This document shows, piece by piece, positions 7,393-14,116 of a stretch of 24,961 bases of DNA. Where the stretch lies: assembly GCA_964553255.1 (NCBI GenBank), contig CAZKJS010000026.1, positions 1-24,961 of the forward strand, written 5' to 3'. The stretch is from JAQUCI01 sp964553255. Its GTDB lineage: Bacteria; Bacillota_I; Bacilli_A; Erysipelotrichales; Erysipelotrichaceae. The notes below the pieces were generated by a model. The model did no database searches. It saw only the letters and a list, made by a program, of their open reading frames with translations, and was not told the origin of the DNA. Within the stretch, counting starts at the first letter, position 1. The number at the start of each line of letters is the position of its first letter. The position numbers and the translations under genes were made by a program.

Positions 7393-8861
7393 TTGATTTA
7401 TGAGAAACTAAAAGAATCACTATTTGCAGTATTACCAATCGTTATTGTTGTATTGATCTTAAATTTTACTCTTGTAACGATTGATCATATTGAACTGATA
7501 AAGTTCATTGTTGAGGCCTTTTTCGTATTTGTGGGTTTAGCTTTATTTCTTTTTGGTGTAGAACTTGGTATTGAGCCTATTGGTAAATTAATTGGTTAAA
7601 TATTGACTAAAAAGAACAAATTCTGGTTTGTTATTATTGCGGGATTAATACTTGGTTTTATCATATCAATAGCAGAACCAGACTTACATATACTTGGATT
7701 TCAGATTGAATTTGTCACAAGTGGCACATTATCAAGATTGTTAATTGTGATTGTGGTATCTATTGGTATTTCATTTTTATTGGCTATTGGTTTGTCGCGA
7801 ATTCTATATAACATTTCATTAAAACATGTTTTAATTGGATGCTATGTTTTGATATTAGTATTATCGTTTTTTGTTTCAAAGGAGTTTATGGCAATAGCTT
7901 TTGATGCCTCAGGTGCTACAACAGGAGCGCTTACTGTACCTTTCATCTTGGCATTAGCTATTGGTGTATCATCGATGAAAAAAGATAGCAAAGCTTCTGA
8001 AGCAGATAGTTTTGGTCTTGTTGCGGTTACATCAACAGGAGCGATCATCGCCGTTTTATTATTAAGTATTATAATGAAAAACGAGCAGATTACAGCTATT
8101 TCAATTATAGAACAACCAGAGAGTACAAACCTGATCTTTGCTTTCATCAAAATACTTCCGAAAATGATGATTGAAATATTAATGTCATTATTACCCATAA
8201 TAATTGTTTTGGGTTAATTCAGTTTTCAAAATATCGAGTTAAAGCAAACAGACAAAATAGGATCATCAATGGTATAATCTATAGTTTTATTGGTTTAACA
8301 TTATTTCTAACTGGTGTAAACGCTGGATTTATGAATATGGGACGTTTAGTGGGCTTTCAAGTGGGTAGTTCAAATCAAGTTTGGTTGATAATCTTGATAG
8401 CTTTTGTCATGGGACTTTTCACTGTTTTGGCTGAACCAGCGGTTCATGCATTAACTAATCAAATTGAAGAAGTTACAAGTGGTTACGTTCATAAGAAAAC
8501 TGTACTTGGTGCTTTATCATTAGGTATTGGTATTGCTCTTGCATTATCAGTTATCAGAATTATGACGCCAAGTTTACAGCTATGGCATTACTTGTTACCT
8601 GGATATATGATTTCTTTAGGGTTAACCTTTATTGTTGATGATTTATTTGTTGGAATGGCATTTGATTCAGGAGGGGTGTCTTCAGGACCAATTACGGCTA
8701 CCTTTGTTTTGGCTTTTGCCCAAGGAGTGGCTAGTGCAGTTGATGGTGCTAATGTTTTAATTGATGGCTTTGGTATTATAGCGATGGTTGCTATGACACC
8801 AATCATAACAATACAAATTCTGGGTTTGATCTATCACTTTAAATCCAAGAAAGGAGTTTAA
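7393..8861 (+). pseudogene. DUF1538 membrane protein gene with stop and frameshift
   Basis: Three open segments together encode one tandem-repeat DUF1538 integral membrane protein of about 488 residues. Segment 1 (7393-7599) ends at TAA 7597-7599. The next segment (to 8217) is in the same frame, so this is a single in-frame stop in the junction GKLIG-stop-ILTKKNKFW. A second break at 8209-8217 shifts the frame by -1 at TTTGGGTTAA. The third segment then continues as LIQFSKYRVKANRQN through GLTLFLTGVNAGFM. The repeat is visible as GLALFLFGVELGIEPIG against GLTLFLTGVNAGFMNMG, and as SIAEPDLHILGFQIEFVTSG against VLAEPAVHALTNQIEEVTSG. No credible ribosome site or start precedes segments 2 or 3. 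I chose TTG 7393 over ATG 7375 because GGAGGT (7377-7382) would lie inside the ATG reading and is spaced 10 bases from the TTG. The function is unknown. Pairing with P-II suggests a regulated transporter. Confidence 0.8.
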
Positions 8862-8862
8862 T

Positions 8863-9519
8863 ATGATCAAGGACTTAAAATATACGATGCTTTATGTGAT
8901 TGTTGATTGTGGTCTTGCTTCTAAGATACTACATTTCGCAAGAATCAATGGGGTAACTGGAGGTACCATCATCAAAGCACATGGGACTGTTAATAATCGC
9001 TTCTTAAGATCACTTTCGCTTGATGATAATAAAAAGGAAATATTGATCATGGTAATGCGTAAATCGATGGCATCAATCATCATGCCAAAGATCAATGAAA
9101 AGTTTAAATTACATAAGCCAAATCGTGGTATTGCTTATTGCATTGATATTGAAGGAATCTGTGGTTCAAGGGGTTGTGTTATAAATGAGGAAGAAAAAGA
9201 AAGGAATGATGATTATATGTATCAATCAATTATGGTTATCATAGAAAAGGGCAAAGCAGAAGAAGTAGTAGAAGCAGCTGTAAGTGCTGGTGCAAAGGGT
9301 GCTACTATCATCAATGGTCGTGGTTCAGGAGTAAATGAAACAAGCAGAATCTTTGCGATGGATATTGAACCAGAGAAAGAACTCGTATTGATCATATGTA
9401 AAAACACAATAGCTTTAGACATAATAGATCGTATTAAGGTAGATTTCAAAATTGAAGAACCCGGGAATGGGCTAATCTTTGTTCAAAATGTTAGTCAAGC
9501 TTTTGGCTTGATTGATTAA
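8863..9519 (+). CDS. Tandem P-II-like regulatory protein
   Basis: This 218-aa protein appears to contain two ferredoxin-like P-II domains. The second (residues about 118-216) is clear: YQSIMVIIEKGKAEEVVEA, AGAKGATIINGRGSG at the T-loop entry, PEKELVLIICKN, and IEEPGNGLIFVQNVSQAFGL, the usual C-terminal end. The first (about 8-98) is more divergent, with NGVTGGTIIKAHGTV and KKEILIMVM followed by HKPNRGIAYCIDI. P-II proteins bind ATP/ADP and often a small effector, and gate transporters or enzymes. AAAGGAG (8849-8855), within the end of the DUF1538 gene, is the ribosome site, and the ATG follows the upstream stop by one base, so the two are co-transcribed. This suggests it regulates the DUF1538 membrane protein. 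The gene is intact although its partner is broken as read. Confidence 0.85.
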   Translation: MIKDLKYTMLYVIVDCGLASKILHFARINGVTGGTIIKAHGTVNNRFLRSLSLDDNKKEILIMVMRKSMASIIMPKINEKFKLHKPNRGIAYCIDIEGICGSRGCVINEEEKERNDDYMYQSIMVIIEKGKAEEVVEAAVSAGAKGATIINGRGSGVNETSRIFAMDIEPEKELVLIICKNTIALDIIDRIKVDFKIEEPGNGLIFVQNVSQAFGLID

Positions 9520-9533
9520 ATAATTGTTAAACA

Positions 9534-9557
9534 ATACGAAGAAGCGTATGATATAAT
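9534..9557 (+). promoter_or_regulatory. tetR promoter with palindromic operator candidate
   Basis: The extended -10 TGATATAAT (9549-9557) is abutted by a perfect inverted repeat, ATACG-6 bases-CGTAT (9534-9549). A second small dyad, ATTGT-TAA-ACAAT, lies immediately upstream (about 9523-9535). The position over the promoter fits autorepression by the TetR-family protein encoded downstream. Confidence 0.5.
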
Positions 9558-9582
9558 TAATAATGAACAGAGGTTTATTTAT

Positions 9583-10272
9583 ATGGCACAAACACTGAAA
9601 GAAGATGTACGTAAACGTATAGAAAATGCGGCTATTAATCAACTATTGGTCAATGGTATGCATAAAACAAACATGCGTGATATCGCAAAAGAAGCGCAAA
9701 TAACACCAGGTAATCTGTATCGTTATTATGCTAGTAAAGATCAATTGATCATAAGCATCACCGGAGTATTGATAGAAGGTTTGAATGACATTGTTCAAAA
9801 AGAGACAGGACAAAGTTTAGACCTTGATGGTGCTATTCCACTACTACCGGAGATACCCGATAATATGGATACGTTGACTTTCATTGAAAAAACGCTTGTT
9901 GCCAAACTTCGTAATGCTTTAATTGATATTGGTAAATTAGCCGTTAATTATCCAAAAAGAATGACTATCTTGCTTGATGATTCAATCGTGAGTCAAAAAC
10001 TCTATGCTTGGGGAATGCAGATCATATATGAATTTTATAATTCTTATTTCACCGTGATAGTCGATAATCAAAAACCAACAGATACAATGATCAGAGTTGT
10101 AACGATGTCATTTTGTGAAGGAGTGATGCAACTTTTGAAAGCGTTATTGATCGATAATAATATCGATGATTATATTGTAATGCTTGATCGTTTCTTGGTA
10201 ATCCAGAAAAATGGTATTGCGGCTTTATTAAAACAAGAAATAGACAATAATACTATAATTATTAAAAAGTAA
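9583..10272 (+). CDS. TetR/AcrR family transcriptional regulator
   Basis: This 229-aa protein has a classic TetR N-terminal helix-turn-helix at residues about 10-58: RIENAAINQLLVNGMHKTNM, RDIAKEAQITPGNLYRYYAS and KDQLI match the family (the AKEAGVSxGxLYxYFxSK pattern). The C-terminal ligand-binding and dimerisation region is mostly helical and not assignable to a known effector. A palindrome over its own promoter supports autoregulation. It follows the P-II gene by 63 bases on the same strand and could control either that operon or the minus-strand pair beyond the shared terminator. There is no direct evidence for the target. Confidence 0.92.
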   Translation: MAQTLKEDVRKRIENAAINQLLVNGMHKTNMRDIAKEAQITPGNLYRYYASKDQLIISITGVLIEGLNDIVQKETGQSLDLDGAIPLLPEIPDNMDTLTFIEKTLVAKLRNALIDIGKLAVNYPKRMTILLDDSIVSQKLYAWGMQIIYEFYNSYFTVIVDNQKPTDTMIRVVTMSFCEGVMQLLKALLIDNNIDDYIVMLDRFLVIQKNGIAALLKQEIDNNTIIIKK

Positions 10273-10297
10273 AATACTGAAGCGTGCTTCAGTATTT
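10272..10297. terminator. Bidirectional terminator between tetR and ppi genes
   Basis: A perfect 12-bp inverted repeat, AAATACTGAAGC (10272-10283) with GCTTCAGTATTT (10286-10297), separates two converging genes. The better T tract is on the minus strand (TTTTACTTTTT). The plus-strand side continues TATTCTTTAT. Confidence 0.8.
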
Positions 10298-10766
10298 ATT
10301 CTTTATAAATGCGTTTGATTATAACGGGACTTAGCGGTTTATCGCCTGGACCCGTTTTCACATTTGCGATTTCATCAACCACTTCCATACCACTAACAAC
10401 TTTACCAAAACTAGCATATAAACAATCTAAATGAAATGCATCTTGATGTGTTATAAAGAATTGTGATGAAGCAGAATCAAAACTAGCAGCTCTAGCCATG
10501 GAAATTACACCACGTTGATGTTTAATTGGATTGTTGTGATTATTTGCGATAAACTCACCTTTGATCGTGGTTGAGCTACCACCAGTACCATTTCCTAAAG
10601 GACAACCGCCTTGGATCATAAAGCCTTTAATAACACGATGAAATGTTAGACCATTATAAAACCCTTCATCAACAAGCTTAAGGAAATTACTCACGGTTAC
10701 TGGTGCCACACTTGCATCAAGTTCAAGCTTGATCTTTTTATTTTCACTTATTTCGATTACTATCAT
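10296..10766 (-). CDS. Cyclophilin-type peptidyl-prolyl isomerase
   Basis: This 156-aa cytosolic enzyme catalyses cis-trans isomerisation of X-Pro bonds. It has no signal peptide or membrane segment. The catalytic signature FHRVIKGFMIQGGCPLGNGT (residues about 42-61) contains the active-site Arg, and ISMARAASFDSASSQFFI with the Gln-Phe-Phe triad follows at about 88-105. The length matches single-domain bacterial cyclophilins. Its start codon overlaps the stop of the upstream CGCAxxGCC gene by four bases (ATGA), so the pair is translationally coupled. Confidence 0.96.
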   Translation of the reverse strand: MIVIEISENKKIKLELDASVAPVTVSNFLKLVDEGFYNGLTFHRVIKGFMIQGGCPLGNGTGGSSTTIKGEFIANNHNNPIKHQRGVISMARAASFDSASSQFFITHQDAFHLDCLYASFGKVVSGMEVVDEIANVKTGPGDKPLSPVIIKRIYKE

Positions 10767-11173
10767 TTTACTACCCTTTCTGTAATGTATGTATCAATAA
10801 TCTTAGCACAGCATGCGACTAAATCGTTACATGATCTTATTTCAGAGTTGGTCGCAAGCAAAGAGTGACAATCCATATAACCATTCTCATCTATGAACTT
10901 ATCAGTGCAAAGCGCTACTTCACTTGCTGAGAAGTCTTTTGTTAATCCCATTTGAGATAGATCACCAGCATTAATAGCACTGATAACGATACCCATCGCA
11001 TTAACAGCGCCACATATATTCTCTTTCTTACCAAATCCTCTGCCAAGACCATCACCAAGCTTATAGGCGGTTTCAGGACCTACATGAAGATATTCATGAA
11101 AAGCGACTAATATGGCTTGGGCACAATTACACTTTTGTTTATGCAAACTTCTAGCTTGTTCTATGTTATTCAT
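10763..11173 (-). CDS. C_GCAxxG_C_C family protein (possible redox protein)
   Basis: This 136-aa protein shows the family's name-giving cysteines: CNCAQAIL near residue 15-22 and ENICGAVNAMGIVI near 51-64, with further Cys residues at C-terminal CTDKF, DCHSLL, RSCNDL and ACCAKI. Members are small helical proteins, often annotated as putative redox-active or metal-binding, with no established reaction. It is the first gene of a minus-strand pair with the cyclophilin gene, which overlaps it by four bases. A -10-like TATATC preceded by TGT lies on the minus strand about 20-30 bases upstream. The family assignment is confident; the function is not known. Confidence 0.85.
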   Translation of the reverse strand: MNNIEQARSLHKQKCNCAQAILVAFHEYLHVGPETAYKLGDGLGRGFGKKENICGAVNAMGIVISAINAGDLSQMGLTKDFSASEVALCTDKFIDENGYMDCHSLLATNSEIRSCNDLVACCAKIIDTYITERVVK

Positions 11174-11240
11174 AATTACCTCTTCTTACGTTTTAATGAT
11201 ATAACATTTTTCTTTAAACAACAAAAAATATTTACTTAAG

Positions 11241-11249
11241 TGATATAAT
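11241..11249 (+). promoter_or_regulatory. Extended -10 promoter of SIS-domain gene
   Basis: TGATATAAT, with TATAAT at 11244-11249, lies 25 bases before the ATG and is identical to the nonamer upstream of gpsA, the nitroreductase gene and tetR. It shares a 100-base divergent intergenic region with the promoter of the minus-strand pair. Confidence 0.6.
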
Positions 11250-11273
11250 AAAACCAGAAATGAGGGGATACAC

Positions 11274-11981
11274 ATGTATAATAATATGATTTTTTCTGTT
11301 ACTAGAGATCTTGTTGATAAGATAAGTCAAACCCAAGAAGAAAACATCAAGAAAGCTGCTTCATTGATCGTAGATTCGATTAAAAGAGGTGGTATTATTC
11401 AAGCTTTTGGTTCTGGCCATTCAATTGCTGGAGCAATGGAACTTTATCATCGTTATGGAGGTTTAGCACCAGTTAAAAAACTTGCGGAACCATCAGGTGG
11501 TACATATGAGAGAATGGAAGGTATTGGGTCATTGTTTCTAAAAGATACTGAAATATTACCTGAAGACGTAGTTTTTGTTGTATCTCATTCGGGTAAGAAT
11601 GCTTTACCATGTGAAGTTGCATTAGTCGCTAAAGAAAGAGGCGCTAAGGTAATTGTTGTTACTTCTATCAAAGCAAGTAGTGAACTTCCAACTGGTCATT
11701 CATGTGGTTTACATCTTTATGAGATTGCTGATGTTGTGCTAGATACGCAAGTTGATCCAGGTGATGCCATGTCAACTGTTGAAGGTCTAGATAGTAAGAT
11801 TTGTGGTATGTCATCAATAGCCACAGGAATAATCTTACAAGCAACGGTTTATGAAGCAGTAGATATGATGGTAAAACAAGGGATAAAACCACCAATTAGA
11901 TTTGTTCAGTCAAAGGATACAAATCCTAATACCTTAATGGATATCGAAAAAGCTTACAGCCATCGTTTATTTAGAAAATAG
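11274..11981 (+). CDS. SIS domain sugar-phosphate protein (UPF0309-like)
   Basis: This 235-aa single SIS-domain protein has the phosphosugar-binding loops QAFGSGHSIAGAMEL (residues about 43-57) and VSHSGKNALPCEVAL (about 108-122), with GAKVIVVTSI between strands and DPGDAMSTVEG toward the C-terminus. The order and length fit the UPF0309 group of SIS proteins, thought to act on amino-sugar phosphates as isomerases or etherase-like enzymes. It lacks the longer C-terminal region of MurQ. GAGGGG at 11262-11267 is the ribosome site. The gene is transcribed alone and ends at a strong terminator. The substrate is not readable from sequence. Confidence 0.88.
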   Translation: MYNNMIFSVTRDLVDKISQTQEENIKKAASLIVDSIKRGGIIQAFGSGHSIAGAMELYHRYGGLAPVKKLAEPSGGTYERMEGIGSLFLKDTEILPEDVVFVVSHSGKNALPCEVALVAKERGAKVIVVTSIKASSELPTGHSCGLHLYEIADVVLDTQVDPGDAMSTVEGLDSKICGMSSIATGIILQATVYEAVDMMVKQGIKPPIRFVQSKDTNPNTLMDIEKAYSHRLFRK

Positions 11982-11984
11982 ACT

Positions 11985-12016
11985 AAAAGCAGATTCGCCA
12001 TGAATCTGCTTTTTTT
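11985..12016. terminator. Bidirectional terminator, SIS gene and GT2 gene
   Basis: AAAAGCAGATTC (11985-11996) pairs perfectly with GAATCTGCTTTT (12002-12013), followed by T to 12016. The A-rich left side gives a T tract for the converging glycosyltransferase gene, whose stop codon overlaps the structure. Confidence 0.9.
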
Positions 12017-13250
12017 ATACTTTGATGTCTTGTTGTTTAACCTTAAGTTTATTAATTGATTGGGTGTGTTTTATTTCATGCCATAAGGTAGTTTTCTTGA
12101 ACAAACATTGAATGTTGATTAAGGTCCATGACATAACAAACAACCAAAATGTCATTATTCCTTTTATCGCTTGTTTGTTTAGTTTGTGTTCAGATATTAA
12201 GATGATCAACGCAAGAATCACAGTTGTGATATATGATGCGATAATAGGAAATAGGTATAACAAGACATTTGTCTCTTTATTTAAAAAGACTAGTAATATA
12301 GTAAGTAATAACTGAACAATTGAAGCTAATTGGATGATAGGCGCAAACAATGAAACAAAGCCATCAACAAACTGAGCAAAGTTATTATAATTGATACGCT
12401 GTAATAGTTTCTTATGATAAAGCGATAACAACTGTAAAGCACCACTACTCCATCTTCTTCGTTGCGTCATTGATTGTTGTAGGGTCAATGGTTGTTCATC
12501 ATAAGTTATCGCGTTTGGTACCCATGCAATCTTTTCATCATTGATCATACATAAAAGACAATATTCAGTATCTTCTGATAATGTGGTTGTACACCATCCA
12601 CTACTATGCTTTAAAGTAGCAGTTGATATCATAAAACCAGTGCCATTAATATAAGCAGATAAACCTGCATTAAATTTAGCTTGGTTGATAAAACGATTCA
12701 TTAATGAGAAATAGATATCGTAACAAGAAGTGATCCAACTATCATATGGATTTTTAGCTGCGCGATATCCTTGCGCAATTCTTATACCACTTATATAAGC
12801 ACTATTCATTTCATTAAGGAAGTTTTTATCAACAACATTATCAGCATCGAATACACAAAAAGCATCATAATCATATTGCACTGACATTAATTGATTAAAT
12901 GTATGTCTTAACACTTCACCTTTGGAGCTAACTGGGTATTGACAATCTAGAACTATAGCACCAGCAGCTTTAGCTTTGTCAGCGGTATTATCACAACAAT
13001 TGTTTGGCACAACATAAATATCATAAAGATGTTTAGGGTAATCTAGCTTTTTCAAACTCATTACAACATCGGTTATAACCGTTTCCTCATTTCTAGCCGC
13101 AATCACGATACCAAATCTTGTTTTTGCTTGATGATCATCATAAGGAACTCTTCTTTTTATTGAATAAAAAGCAAATATGATATAGTAAATACTATAAATC
13201 GTTAAGATAAATCCAAGTAAAGATAATATAAATCGCAATATTTCAATCAT
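12015..13250 (-). CDS. Membrane-bound family 2 glycosyltransferase
   Basis: This 411-aa inverting GT2 enzyme has an N-terminal membrane helix (residues 5-30), a cytosolic GT-A domain (about 45-270) and three or four C-terminal membrane helices (about 280-385). Catalytic features are present: AARNEE (51-56), the UDP-sugar Asp in NNCCDNT (about 83-89), DAD at 135-137, SED at 225-227 as the general base, and QRRRW at 263-267. This set characterises processive polysaccharide synthases related to cellulose, hyaluronan and poly-GlcNAc synthases. The polymer is probably an exopolysaccharide, of unknown sugar. AAGGAG precedes the start. It is transcribed divergently from a two-component system across 167 bases that hold a palindrome, suggesting control by that system. 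Confidence 0.92.
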   Translation of the reverse strand: MIEILRFILSLLGFILTIYSIYYIIFAFYSIKRRVPYDDHQAKTRFGIVIAARNEETVITDVVMSLKKLDYPKHLYDIYVVPNNCCDNTADKAKAAGAIVLDCQYPVSSKGEVLRHTFNQLMSVQYDYDAFCVFDADNVVDKNFLNEMNSAYISGIRIAQGYRAAKNPYDSWITSCYDIYFSLMNRFINQAKFNAGLSAYINGTGFMISTATLKHSSGWCTTTLSEDTEYCLLCMINDEKIAWVPNAITYDEQPLTLQQSMTQRRRWSSGALQLLSLYHKKLLQRINYNNFAQFVDGFVSLFAPIIQLASIVQLLLTILLVFLNKETNVLLYLFPIIASYITTVILALIILISEHKLNKQAIKGIMTFWLFVMSWTLINIQCLFKKTTLWHEIKHTQSINKLKVKQQDIKV

Positions 13251-13318
13251 GATAGACTCCTTATCTGTTTGTCTATCTCATCATAATGACTAATAATTAA
13301 TACCATGCTAATATGTTA

Positions 13319-13357
13319 TTAAGATTTTATTAACTTAAGTCCTTAAGTAAATCTTAA
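13319..13357. promoter_or_regulatory. Composite palindrome in divergent GT2/regulator region
   Basis: An inner perfect inverted repeat, ACTTAAG-TC-CTTAAGT (13333-13348), is nested in outer arms TTAAGATTT (13319-13327) and AAATCTTAA (13349-13357). The core CTTAA recurs. It lies about 70 bases from each divergent start codon, which is a plausible operator for the OmpR-type regulator encoded next to it. A plus-strand extended -10, TGATAAGAT, sits at 13390-13398. Confidence 0.55.
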
Positions 13358-13417
13358 AAGTTTAGCCACTGTGTTTTTAATAATTGTAATGATAAGATAA
13401 AAACGGAGGTTTAAAGT

Positions 13418-14116
13418 ATGTACAATATATTAGTTTGTGATGATGATCGCGATATCGTAGCTGCTTTAAAAATATATCTATCAGCAGAAGGATATAAAAT
13501 ATATGAAGCATTTAATGGTGATGAGGCGTTATCAATAATAAAAAACAACGACATTCAATTAATCTTACTAGACATTATGATGCCAGTGCTTGATGGTATT
13601 AAAACAACAAGCATTATTCGCGAAACATATAATATTCCGATAATCTTGTTGACCGCTAAAAGTGAAGATAGCGACAAGGTGTTGGGGTTAAATATTGGTG
13701 CAGACGACTATATAAGTAAACCATTTAATCCTATTGAAGTAATAGCACGAGTTAAGTCACAACTAAGAAGATATACCAATCTAGGTGGTCAAATAAAAAC
13801 GGCGAACAAACTGATTATCGGTGGTATTGAGCTTGATGATGAAACTAAAACAGTAACCGTTGATGGGGTGGTTGTTGCATTAACTCCTTTGGAATATAAC
13901 ATTCTACATTTATTGATGAAAAGTCCTGGTAGGGTATACTCAGGTACCCAAATATATGAGCAAATTTGGAATGATCCAGCATTTGGTTCAAACGCGACAG
14001 TTGCGGTTCATATACGACATCTACGCGAAAAAATAGAAATTGATCCAGCAAATCCACGCTATTTAAAAGTTGTATGGGGTTTGGGTTATAAGTTTGAAAA
14101 GAGTGAGATTCAATGA
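13418..14116 (+). CDS. OmpR/PhoB-type response regulator
   Basis: This 232-aa DNA-binding regulator has a receiver domain at residues 1-117: the acidic pocket CDDD (7-10), phospho-accepting Asp52 in LLDIMMP, switch Thr79 in LLTAK, and Lys101 in YISKPFNP. A C-terminal winged helix (about 130-228) contains TPLEYNILHLLMKSPGRVYS and VAVHIRHLREKIEIDP, typical of the family. GGAGGT at 13405-13410 is the ribosome site. The stop codon overlaps the kinase start by four bases, so kinase and regulator are translated together. Likely targets are its own promoter and the divergent glycosyltransferase gene, since the palindrome lies between them. That is inference. Confidence 0.96.
   Translation: MYNILVCDDDRDIVAALKIYLSAEGYKIYEAFNGDEALSIIKNNDIQLILLDIMMPVLDGIKTTSIIRETYNIPIILLTAKSEDSDKVLGLNIGADDYISKPFNPIEVIARVKSQLRRYTNLGGQIKTANKLIIGGIELDDETKTVTVDGVVVALTPLEYNILHLLMKSPGRVYSGTQIYEQIWNDPAFGSNATVAVHIRHLREKIEIDPANPRYLKVVWGLGYKFEKSEIQ

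Noticed and set aside
3830..8861. Stop-codon reassignment to explain the interrupted genes
   Set aside because: TAA, TAG and TGA all terminate intact genes in this window at family-typical lengths.
8331..8861. Separate second DUF1538 gene starting at ATG 8331
   Set aside because: The ATG falls inside the conserved segment NAGFMNMG, and no ribosome site precedes it; the homologous sequence begins well upstream.
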